Below the pieces are notes generated by a model that had not been told where the DNA came from, did no database searches, and saw only the letters and a list, made by a program, of their open reading frames with translations. This document shows positions 34,901-48,200 of a stretch of DNA of 64,000 bases, piece by piece. The position numbers were made by a program, and so were the translations under genes. Where the stretch lies: the NCBI GenBank assembly GCA_026874595.1, contig CM049309.1:12262576-12326575 (forward strand), written 5' to 3'. Positions within the stretch are counted from its first letter, which is position 1, and every line of letters begins with the position of its first letter. The DNA comes from Sipunculus nudus (Eukaryota; Annelida; Sipuncula; Golfingiida; Sipunculidae).

Positions 34901-35866
34901 ATGGCGTTAGTGTGGGCGACTGGTATGGACGAGTCCGACAACTATTATGTGGAATTGTGCAAAAATCCCTTGCGTTTTGACCCTGTCAGCAAAGTGACAA
35001 ACGTCTTCTTTGATGATGCTAATAAGCAGGTAATGGTCAACACAAAAACACAAACAGTATGCAAGAAAAACGTGTTGCAGTGATGCATTCATTTCACTTC
35101 AATTTCAGGGTTTTTTTTTTTGCCATTGCCAGTAGCCCATAAGAATGAACTCCTCAATTGCTTTTTTTTTCAGTGACTGACGCAATGTGGAGTCCATAGA
35201 TTGCACCTGCAGTTAACTGTGATTATAACACTCCATACACAACTGTGAGATTTAACATATATCCATTGATTAATGTTCAGTACATCTATGTGTATTGTAT
35301 ATTTGACCACTAGAAAACACTACTGTTCTGTTCTCAGCCCTATTTTGCACCAAGGAAGTTAAAATATAAACATAATAGTACACAGGCCTAAAGCCTTATA
35401 CAGGACTGCCACCAAATGCAAGATGTCTACCGGGGCTGTTGATGCTTCAATTTTCTCTGGACAAATAATAGGCTCCCCTATCAGTTGTTGATGTTACAGG
35501 TGCTTCATGCTTTCCAGAATGGTTATTTTTTATTACAGGCCTTTCGACATACAAGAGTATGTGAACATTGGTTTATTAAAACCATAAGAAATATTTTTAT
35601 TCAATTTACTTTCTAAGAGTTACAGATCGTATCTTGCTATAACCCCAGTTAGCCCTTTGGTGGGCCGGCGACGCAACAGAAACCTGAAACCTTGTTGCGT
35701 CGCCGCCGGCGGCTACCATTGCCAGGTATTAAAGTCATTAATAATGACATAACGAGACTTTGGGTACTTATTTTATTGGAAGATTGAGAGCATGTCTTAT
35801 GTCATCCCGATTTAGGAAAACTGAGGGAAAAAGGATACATTAAAAAGATGATTAGCTCTGATTAAA

Positions 35867-35911
<45 letters not shown>

Positions 35912-36190
35912 ACAAACATTTAAAGCCACAAGACTTTTTATTGAAGAACCCCCCACTATATATTAAAGCCAACTGATGCCTCATGGTGGTAGAATAAAAA
36001 GCTGCCTAAGGTTTCAATGCGTGCTTAAACTTTTTAGCACATACATGTAACGCAAACCCTTTCACTGCGGAAAATTTATCATATGAGAATTATAGCTTGC
36101 TTTATGTACAAAATTTTATTTGTTGGAATACAAATTTTAAACTATGCACCTAATATATTTTAAAAACTTAATACCTATATATATATAATA

Positions 36191-36247
<57 letters not shown>

Positions 36248-39200
36248 CATCACGGCTCTCACAGAAGAATAAAAAGGCCACAGGGATTAATGTTTTTATT
36301 CATGGATTATTGTTCTGAATGTAGGCCTATCGCATGATCAAGCCATATTGTTTCTATCAAAATGTCTATCACTTAACCAATATCACTCAGGATGAAGATA
36401 ACAAAAGATGAACCCGGCAAGCTCAAGATGAATATGTATCAGAGTCAAACTCAAGATGGAGCTGTAGATCTGTACATTTGTTCTACAACAATAGTAAACT
36501 AATTCCTAATAATAGTAACTATCCATATATATCTCATGAATATGAAATACCCAACTGAACAAACATTAATTAATTGACATATACAGATATAAATGCTGTA
36601 TAACTATAGGCTGCTTACATTGAATAAAAGCTTCTAGCTGACATTATTATATTATAAACTATATTATATTGCATTAACAATATCTGAAGCCAGTGAATAA
36701 TAATAAAAGTTATATTTTAAACAAACTCACCCTTGTTCCAAGAAACAATTGAAATATATTTTGTCGACGCAAATACTAAATAAGATGCCATCTCCGGATA
36801 ACGAGAGATACCAATGTTGTCATAATGATGTCATAAAAAAAAATGACGTAACTAGAGATGAACCATTTTGGCACGTAAAATAAACATGTGACTGAGGTTA
36901 AATACGGCGTTTTATATGAATGGTAACATATATATCTCAAATTGTTCCATTGCACTAGTTTGGTGATAATTACAAAAAATTGGTACACAAACTCCTGAGA
37001 TTTACTTAGACCTTAGATAACTATTATTTTATTTTCTGTGGTTGTCATAGGTTTTTGCTGTTCGCTCTGGAGGGGCAACAGGTGTTGTGGTCAAGGGACC
37101 TGATGAGAAGAGGTCGGCCAGCTTCAGGTAATAAAAAAAAGACAATTTTTATAAAAAAAACCTTTGAACCTGTGAGCTTATGCAGTGGTGCAGCGTCATC
37201 CGTCCGTCGTCAGCCGTCCGCTGTCAGCAGTCCACCGTCCAGGGCTGGCTTTCCGCCGTCCATGGCTGTAAGTCAGAAACCGTCAGAGCTAGCAGCTCCA
37301 AATTACATGTAAGAATTAGTCACATGTGAAACTTGGTGCCCTGGAGCTTATTATTGGGTATCTGCATTAATTTAGATTGAATAGAGAAAAAGCTTAAAAA
37401 CCTTTAAAAATCTTCTTCTCTGAAACTGTCCAGCCAAATTATCCAATATTTCACAGAAATGATCCCTGGAACAATCTCTCTCAAGTTTGTTTGAATGGTT
37501 CCAGTTTGGAGATTTTTGACTGAGTTACAGGAGGTTGAACTTTGTCATCTGTCCAAAAAACAAACTAAAATTAAAATCTCAGAAACGGCTGAAGCTATAA
37601 TCACCAAATTTTATACCAATGTTTGTCACATATGTCATATCTGATTTTGAGGTATTGGTGGCGCCACCTACATTGATGTGTTTTTTACAAGTGAAAATGT
37701 AATTTTAAACTCTTCTAGCTTATACACTGATTTATGATGAAACTGTTAAGCTGATTGGTTTAAACTTTAAAAGAATTATTCTATGGTAGGGTTCTGCCAG
37801 TTTTATAAGAATAGATTGGGTAAATACAGTTTTAAAAAAGCATTGTAGCCAATTGAAAAAGGCTTTCTGTATTTGAAAACTGATTTGACAACATGCTGAG
37901 TTTCAGCACCCAAGTCAAGAGGTCACTCAGTACAAACAGGTGGGGTCCAGACATCACCATGGCAACTGACCTGGCTCGGGGGGGGGGGGGGGGGGGTCTA
38001 GACAATGTGTCTAGGCATCTAGACACAGCGTCTAGACGTCTAGACACAACGTTTAGATGCAGAATTCCCAGATTATTGGAACTATATCTTTCAACTGTTT
38101 GAAAAAACTTGGTTTGCATTTTAAGTGAATTTGGTTTATCATCAGGTCACATGTGAACTGCTGAGCCCTCATTTTTGGTTGACCTCTGACCTTTCCTCGC
38201 TGCCCAGCATCCATTTGTGCGTCTGTTTCCGCACATAAACCCGCATATCTCAGGAACTGTGAGACCGATAAGGCTAAAGATTTTGCACAAATGTAGCCCT
38301 TGGAAAACTTTATAACATACACTAAAAATGGTGGCGCCACCTGCAACCATTTTTGCACAGGGTCAATCTGTTCATCTTCCTTGGGATAATATCACTCATA
38401 TCTCAGCAGTGGTTTGACTTATCCACCTGAAATTTTGCAGGTTTATACATCCTGGACAGGTTTCTCGATTTTATGACAGGTGGCGCCACCTACATTCACG
38501 TTTACTCTGCAGACATCCAAGCTCATATCTCGGGAACTGTTTGACCAATTGGGCCAAAATTTTGCATGTGTATAAATCTCACATAGCTCTTCATCATAGG
38601 CAAAAGTGGTGGCCCCACCTGCAACCACTTATGCACAGCTTCCATCTGTTCATCTTCCTTGGGATAAAATCACTCATGTCTCAGCTGTGGTTTGACTTAT
38701 CCAACTGAAATTTTGCAGGTTTATACATCCTGGACAGCTCTCTTGATTTTATGACAGGTGGCGCCACCTACATTCAGGTTTACTCTGCAGACATCCAAGC
38801 TCATATCTTGGGAACCGTTTGACCGATTGGGCCAAAATTTTGCATGTGTATAGATCTCACATAGCTCCTTATCATAGGCAAAACTGGTGTCGCCATCTGC
38901 AACCATTAATGCACAGCCTCCATCTGTTCATCTGCCTTGGGATAAAATCCCTCATATCTCAGCAGTGGTTTGACTTATCCACCTGAAATTTTGCAGGTTT
39001 ATACATCCTGGACAGCTCTCTTGATTTTATGACAGCTGGCGCCACCTACATTCAGGTTTACTCTGCAGATATCCAAGCTCATATCTTGGGAACCGTTTGA
39101 CCAATTGGGCCAAAATTTTGCATGTGTATAGATCTCTCATAGCTCTTCATCATAGCAAAACTGGTGGTGCCACCTGCAACCATTTATGCACAGCGTCCAT

Positions 39201-42200
39201 CTGTTCATCTGCCTTGGGATAAAATCACTCATATCTCAGCAGTGGTTTGACTTATCCACCTGAAATTTTGCAGGTTTATACATGCTGGACATCTTCCTCA
39301 ATTTATGACAGGTGGTGCCACCTACATTCAGGTTTACTCTGCAGATATCCAAGCTCATATCTCGGGAACAGTTTGACTGATTGGGCCAAAATGTTGCATG
39401 TGTATAGATCTGGCATAGCTCTGTATCATAGGCAAAACTGGTGTCGCCATCTGCAACCATTAATGCGCAGCGTCCATCTGTTCATCTGCCTTGGGATAAA
39501 ATCACTCATATCTCAGCAGTGGTTTGACTTATCCGCCTGAAATTTTGCAGGTTTATACATCCATGACAGGTTTCTCGATTTTATGACAGGTGGCACCACC
39601 TACATTCACCTTTAATCTGCAGACATCCAAGCTCATATCTCAGGAACTGTTTGACTGATTGGGCCAAAATTTTGCATGTGTATAGATCTCACATAGCTCT
39701 TCATCATAGGCAAAACTGATGGCGCCACCTGCAACCATTTATGCACAGCGTCTATCTGTTCATCTTCCTTGGGATAAAATAACTCATATCTCCGCGGTGG
39801 TTTGACTTATCCACCTGAAATTTTGCAGGTTTATACATCCTGGACAGCTCTCTTGATTTTATGACAGGTGGCGCCACCTACATTCAGGTTTACTCTGCAG
39901 ACATCCCAGCTTATATCTCGGGAACCATTTGACCAATTGGGCCAAAATTTTGCATGTGTATAGATCTCACAAAGTGTTTCATCATAGGCAAAAGTGGTGG
40001 CACCATCTGCAACCATTTATGTACAGCGACCATCTGTTCATCTGCCCCGGGATAAAATCCCTCATATCTCAGCAGTGGTATGACTTTTCCACCTGGAATT
40101 TTGCAGGTTTACACATCCTGGACAGCTTTTTCGATTTTATGACAGGTGGCACCACCTACATTCACGTTTACGCTGCAGACATCCATGTTAATATGCAACA
40201 CACCTCACTCTATTCCCCTTGCCACTTAATCCATGCCTCACTTCACCCGTCCCACTCTGAATTTCTGTGGATACACATAGTCGCTTGTCGACTACCCATA
40301 TTCTAGTTTTAAAATGTCCTAGTCTGAAACTTGCAGGTCCGAAATGTCCATTTTCTGAAATCATTATGACTAAGGTAGATATGCAGGACTTTAAAGGATC
40401 AATATTAAATTTTAAAAATAATCCTCCATTCATACTCCAAAACATTGCACAGGTTCGCATTAGGCCTGTAGGCCTTGTTCAGAATCAAGAGGAGTTGTAT
40501 TTGCACATTAAATGTTATGTGAGTGTACATTCCAATTCAGGAATATTCATCACAAATCAGATACATTGTGGGATTCTGTTTTCAAATCTCAATCTTTTTA
40601 TGGATATATATTCCCTTGAAAAGGGTTTGAATATGGGGGAATGGTGAAGGTACTTGTACCATATTTAGTGTTTCCTGCTCATAATCTATTTGACTTCATA
40701 CATTCCATAATGTTTATTGGAAAGGTGAAAGTTTTTATTTAAAATTTCATAGTACAATTTACCTTTTAAAATAAATCTACCCAGCTGTTGTGGCATGTGT
40801 TTCATATATTATTTACTGCATAGCCTAAATTTATATAGCATAGATATGATCGGTACTGTGTAAAAGTCAGAAGTGTTTGGCTAAAACATGGCAAATCTAA
40901 ACAGTTTGATAATGCACAAGTTTATTCCTGCCATGACTGATGTTTCAGATATTCATACTCCCAAACTCTGCACAGGTTCGCATTAGGCCTGTAGGCCTTG
41001 TTTATTAGATCAACAAAAATATATTCTGCTTCTGTGCACTTTACAAAGTTCTGGTTAAAGTGCTGCCCAAAATGATTGCTATTCATGCATTCAGGCATCA
41101 GATAATATTTACTGAAGTTTATCTAATAGAAAAAAAATTGAGTCCTGAGATGCCCTTGTTAAAATTTTGGCCAATCACTTTGGGTCCCAAGGGATCTGTG
41201 TCACATTTTGAAGGGTTGTATAAAAATGAATCTTCATATTATTTTACATCATTTTTATATCTTTATGTAATTAAATATTGTGTCATTAGATGATTGTTTG
41301 ATTAGAATGAAATCCAAGGGTTAGTGGTCAGCACAATGTTAAGATTCATAATATACTGGTTTTTGAGGTAGTCGGTAGTGGTATGTGACTGCTACATTAG
41401 CAAACTTTGATCTTCTTAATCCAATTGCCAGAAAGTTTGCATGTCAGGTCAGACACCTGGACCCCCAGGACCAAGTGTCCCAGTAAGATTTTAAGCATCT
41501 CAGACACTTAACCCTGCGTTTGCTGAAAGAACTCTATGAATTAGCTTAAAGCTAGTGAAATGCTGGAGACCTAGAAATAGTTTTACACTTATACTGGACA
41601 CAGCCTTCTTTACTAAAGTTATCCTGTCAGTCAACCAGAGAGCTTTGCTGCTGTTTTGTTAATAACATGTTCCATTTATGATTTTTCATTATGATTATGT
41701 AAGTTTTGTCTTTTTTTTTCCAGAATGGAAGATAGAGGAGATGTAATTTCCATAAAGTTTTCATGGAATATGCAAGTGTTGGCAATACAGAGGTCACAAA
41801 GATCTGTTGTGAGTAATGAAACAGTATCGTTGAATCAACCACAATTTTCAAAATATTTTTATACTAATATAACATGCAGTGATTTGCATGGTCAATAGGC
41901 TTGTTGGTGTCATATGAGTTATCAAGACTCTAAATCAATTTATTTTTATCTGTAAATATTTTGTATTACTTTACAGGAATTTATCAACTATGATGGGAAA
42001 TTAGACACAGTGGAGTACTCACAGACATGCAGGGTTAGTACATTTTTTAAAGAGCTGGTCATCAGTTCCCATAAAAAGACCAACTGTTTAAAATTCTAAT
42101 CTTTCGCTGGACATTTAACATAGTTTGGCATCATTTGTGCTTTGTCCATCAAATTAATTTATCAGTAATTATTAAGGCAGAAGGAAACTCCCTGATCAAC

Positions 42201-45200
42201 ATTGAAATACCTGTAGACAAGATTTTTAACCAAAACCTATATTAAGTAAGTAAATGTGATCTAATTGAGGACCTTTAAACAAGGAATAAATTGTTTTTCC
42301 ATTTGAATGAAGCTTTACCAAAATAACTCAGATTTGTCTGTAAATGGACCTTGGGATATCTTACTGCAGTCTAATATGACCTACATTTATAAAAACTACA
42401 TGTATATTATTGTTTACTGGCTAATGCTTTATGTTACTACCAGGGAAAAACCACCAAGATCATGGGATTCAACTGGACCAGCTTAAATGAGATTGTGTTC
42501 ATCACAGACCATGGGATCGAACTTTATCAGGTATTTGCAGACTTGAATATAATTCTATAAATAAACCCTGTTAAGTTAAATTAACTTATTTTTAACTAAA
42601 TCTGGTTTCATAACTGAATGATTTGTATGAAGATTACATTTGACTTTTGCATCTGTTAAAAAAGTTCAAAATTGTAAGACTCTACTGAATACTGACTGAA
42701 AATAGATCACATGATTGCATTTTAAAATAAATTAATGCAGAATTAATAAGTCATCACCCATTGCATATATAAATTTTTTTAAAGATCAGATCCAAAACAG
42801 GGTCAGAAGCAGTGCAAGATAGTGATGTAGTACTTTAATCCGGAATTGGACTCGAGTCCACTTTTTTAGCTCAGCTGACTATAAGTCAACTGAGCTATAG
42901 TCGTGGTCCATTGTCCGTCGTCCGTCCATCTGTCCGTCCGTCCGTAGATGTGGCACGTTTTGTAACCCTAAGACCTAGGAATCCAAAATTCGGCATAGTG
43001 TTAGATGTCCCCAAGATCTACCAAGCCGAAAACTGGGTCTTTGCGACTTTGTTCCTTTTAGAAATTAAGGAAAAACCTCAATTTTTTATTAAAAACCTAT
43101 TTTTACACTTCAGGGCTGCCTAATATCAAAACCACTCATCTGTTTTTCCTCATATTTACCATAAATATTCCTCTATATAGTTCCTATGTACATGCCTGAA
43201 ATTATGTCTGTATTATATAATTTAAGAAAGTAATGGGCCAGAACATAATGCATTTTGTAAAAAATCAGGAAAAATATTTGATCACTTAACACAAAACTTG
43301 TTAAAGCTATGGACTTTTTTTCAAGTAATATAACTTTAATTAATCAAAATTAAATTGTATACCCAAAATTAGATCAAAATCTTTAAATTTTTTAAAATAT
43401 TAACAAAAATTAAAAATTGGTACCTTAAATTTTGCCTAACTTTGACCATGGCACGTTTTTTTCCTGTAAGAACTGTGGATTTAATTTTCTCAGCATGTTT
43501 TTGTTAGCATTTTGTCTGTATACACCAAAAATTTGAAACCAGTTGATCAAAAACTGTAGATTTTTATACAAGTTTTCAAGCACCATGTTACATATTGTTT
43601 ACATCAGGCTAGTGTTATGCAGTTTGCTAGAGCTCAGCTCCCCAGCTTAAGCTCTCAGTTCCTAAAATTTGGCATACAATTAGATGTCTCCAAAATTCCC
43701 TACCATGCCAAGAATATGGTCACTAGGACTTAATACCTTTGAGATATTAATGAAAAACTTCATTTTTCAATTAAAAACCCATTGTTACACTTCAGTACTG
43801 CCTAATATCAAAACCACTGATCTGACTTTAATCATATATAATATACATGTTTTTCTATACATTCTCTGTGCACATACCAGAAATGATGTCAGTATTGTGT
43901 AATTGTTTTAAGTTATGGCCCCAAACATAATGCACTTTGTAAAAAATCAAGAAATATATTTACTCCCTTAACAAGGGGCTTGCTGAAGCTAGAGATTTTT
44001 TGTCAGGGATGTAACATTATTTAATCAAGATTCAATTGAATATCCAAAATTAGTTCTGAATTTTTGAAATTTTATAAGTTATTAGTATAAATATAAAATT
44101 AGTACCTGAAATTTTGCCCAACTTTGACCATTTCACTTTTGTTTCATGTGAGCTCTGTTTATATAATTTTCATATCATGCACACATAAGGATTTCAGCTT
44201 TTTAGTTTAGAAAGTTGAAAGAAATTGGCCAAAAATTGTAGCTTTTATTAATGTTTTAATGAGACTATGTCAGACCTTGGCTCTCTCCAGCCACTCTTGA
44301 GTCACCTGTATGTTGACCTTGTTGAACTTTCAGCAAATTATGCACGCTTGAGACAAGGCATATACTGGGGCAGCAAGGCAGCTTATGGCCAGCCACAGTT
44401 GATCCAGGTGTCCAACCCAACTCATCTAGTAGTTTTAACCAACAACATAACAATAAACAATAAATTAATCAATTTTTATTGGTTTCAATAACAAATTAAA
44501 GAAAAATAAAAAAGGATTTGGTTAGTTTATTATAACAGGGAATTAACTTGCAGTAACTGATGATATAAGAATCTTGTATCGATGGATAGAATGTCACGTA
44601 TTCCAAATAACACCATGCAGTCACCTATGGCATTTTTCAGTTCAATTTTAATAATAAAAGAGTAAATCATATTATTCATTACTAATCATTAGGGGTCATA
44701 TGAAGGAAATTAATGATAGACAAAGATGCAGTTGATAATATTAATCTAGATTCCTACTGTGTCTAGTGTGTACATTGATGTGAATTAGTCCAAAATAAAT
44801 ATATCACATTTATTTTTTTTTAATAAATAAAAGTCATAAAACCAGGTACTTATGATCATTATTTAAATGTGTGAATTTTGTACATTCTGGATTCTCAACA
44901 CCATTGTTTGGTGAAAACTGAATAAATACCAGACATGGTGGGAATACTTTGCAATTGTATTTAAATACGAATATGAATATGTACTCCATTATAAAATTTC
45001 TTGCATAAAGAATGGGAATTCAGGTAAAAATGAAAGTATATGAATACCAGTGCAAATACTTTCCAAATGTATTCATGAATGCATTCATGAATATATTCTT
45101 TAATATTATTTTAATAATCATTTCAGTTATATTTCATTTTAAAAATCATACGATTCTCTTATTATTTTTAATAAAAATTATATCTGGGACAATATTTGTA

Positions 45201-48200
45201 ATTTTTAAAATAAATAGTTAAACTCATATTATATGTTCTGCTTATAAGTTATATGGCCAAGTCAAAATCTGTGTTACAATAGTACTCTATTTGTTAATAA
45301 AATAAATGAAATCAATTCTCTTCTCTGTCTCCAAAGGTACTATCAAAATCATACATAAGCGTAACAACAACAACTCATAATACATCTTATACTTATTACC
45401 ACACAAAACCAGCATGTGCCTCATTTTTCTTAATCATATTTTTTTATCATATATAACAGCTGAGCGTCGTGACCCATAGGTCCCTTGTTTAGGACTTGGA
45501 GGTCCTGGACTCGGACTTGTACTCGGACTGAGAGGTAAGGACTCGAGAAATCAGCCCAAGTCCTTCTCGAGTTCAGTAGAAAAGAAAGCTCTTGTCACAT
45601 ATCATATAAAGACTGTGCACATGGAGAAACTAACAATAGAATATTCAAAAAGAAAAGTATTTATATATCAAGTTATAGCTCTGCATCAGGGCTAAACTCA
45701 GTGAAACATTCAAGTAAAATGCATTTGTAAACCAACATAAACTTTAAATGATTACCTCAAACATCCTTTTAATATTTATTTTAATAAGAAAATATGAATA
45801 GACTCAGACATGGACTTGAGATCCAAATGACTCAGACTTGAAGAATGTGGACTTGGACTCAAACCTGAAGGACTCAGAGCTGGAGGGCTCGAGCTCAGAC
45901 TTGCACTCAGACTCCAATAGTGTGGACTTGACTACAATATAAAAAGTACATCACTGCATAGCACTAAATAACCAGTTTGCATTGACAGTAGTTTGAACTT
46001 TGAACAAATCCACCATTGATTCAGCCAGTATAATGTATATCTTTACAGGTGTTCCCTGATAAAAGATCCTTGAAGTACATGAAATCATATGGAGCTCAGG
46101 TTAATTGGTTTGTCTGGCTGGTAAGTGAGTTTTATAGCTTAATCTATGGATTTGTTAACTGTAATGGATATGTTTCTGCAAATCCAGAATAAATTCTAAA
46201 AGATTACATGTTCTGAATTATAATAAAAATTACTTTTCTGATGTGATGAATAAACTGAATTTGTTCTCAGTACAGGAATAATTTCACATTTGCTCATGTG
46301 TGATGCGTACATGTAAACATTCCCTTCTATGATATTCAACATTTGCTGTAACTCAAGCAAACACATTCATAATTTGTAAGCAATATTAAAAAATGTTATA
46401 CCCACGGTGCCTCTGTCCGACATGTAGTGTCGCCGCGATAACATACCGTGGGTTTGATGGATTTTCAGAAAACTCATCATCGCTATTTACCAATAGATTA
46501 TCTCACTGAGTTCAATTATGGCAAAATCCACACATATTTAATAAGGCCAGAGATCACCAGGCTACGTTGTGGTGTCACCAGGTAAACTTGCCTGGAATAT
46601 GATTGATTTTAATAAACTCAACAGAAATATTAATCAGTTTAATATCTGGCCTAAGTTTGATTTCCAGCAAAATTCATATATATGTAATGAGGTCAGAGGT
46701 CACCAGACTTTGGCAGTGCCATAATGACTTAACAAAGATCTGATGGATTTTCATGAAAGTCATGAATATTAACCAATACAGTACATTCTTAGCAAAATTC
46801 ATGTATATTTAATGAGGTCAGAGGTATGCCATGGGCATATTAAGCAGTATTTGCAGTGCTATTTTTTGCTTTTTTTTCAGCTCCTTTACACAGGTCACCT
46901 GTACAGTAAACTTTAACAGTTCTCTGTTCTGCTCTTTCAGCCTGATGTTCTGCTACTTTCTTCCGGTCCTCATGGCAATATGATCCAGCCTTTCTACTTC
47001 AAAGTAAGGTTCACTTGTAATACAGTTGTGCCAAACCAATTGTCAGATGCCAATGGTAGATATACTGAAGTATTCGTGGCAATGTATCACATCATGCAAA
47101 ACAAACTTTTCAAACTTTTGTTGAATGAGCACTTTTCCACAAATGTGAATACATATGAAGGTTATGTGTGTATGTATTGGTGATAGAAATATTAATTATT
47201 TGAAATAAAATTTTGCTGTAATACTTTTGATACATTTTAACTTTAGCTGACTGATTACTTTTTCAAAATTCTTCACTTATGGGTCGTCTGTATAGAAAAG
47301 TAAATGATTTAAAATAAAGTTTTGACATGGTCAACATTATTATAAGTGACAGATAGGGTCTATAAACCATTAGTGTCTGTTTATTCATGCAGCCAGGAGC
47401 CATGGTAAAACTACCAAGGTTTGAAGTTGATCTACCCACAACACCTCGTCCACCAAAAGCCTGCCTGTATGAAAGAGATGTCACATTGGCTAATCTGTAA
47501 GCTTGGTATACACATATCACATCCTTAAGTATTTAGATTAATTAACAGTATACCATTAATTCCGACATGCAACATGTGACATCCAGCTTTTACTGTGTAC
47601 CCAAAATGGCAGCCCCCATGCACAGTTATGAGAAACTGGAATAAATAAACCTGTATGGGTTTGATAAGAACATGGGGGTGCATTACAAAATTACTTTGAG
47701 GACAGCGTCCAGGTGAGAATACATCTGTGGAGATGGTTCGGTGATAAGGGGACCTGTATGGGCTTTTTAGTTCGAACCAGAATAACACTTTTTTTGGACC
47801 ATGCTCAAATCCTCAAATTAGAGTAGAATTTCGCTCTTCTAGTCCAGACATGCTATTTGTAGCATGGACAATTTTATTAATATATTAAATTCAGCTTTAC
47901 AGCAATATTTTATTTAATTCAGCTTTACAGCAGTAAATCATCAGCCTGTAATCACATTGATAAGGTTGCTGTGATTGAATATATTGTGTATGCATTATGT
48001 CTGCACAGAATTTTAGTAGGTCTCATACATATTGGATATTCAGATTAAATAGCAAATAAAATTTCATCCTCTGTTCTTAATTAGTAATGCCATTCAAATT
48101 AACCTCATTTGTTCTGTTCCAATACTCAGTATGAAGATCAGTCATTGCATAAGATGATTTGCAGTTTATACCAGAGTCAAAATATATCTGAGATATATCA

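Noticed and set aside
37055-37312. An 85-codon frame starting in RMC1 exon 2
   Set aside because: The true exon stops at 37127 where gtaata follows and the frame joins exon 3 in phase; the rest reads into repeat sequence.
42820-45956. 8-bp target duplication for the hAT-like element
   Set aside because: The flanks GTGCAAGA and CATAGCAC do not match, so no duplication is claimed.
46980-47183. A 67-codon frame overlapping RMC1 exon 7
   Set aside because: It starts inside the exon and runs into intron 7; the GT donor at 47004 and phase agreement with exon 8 show the real structure.
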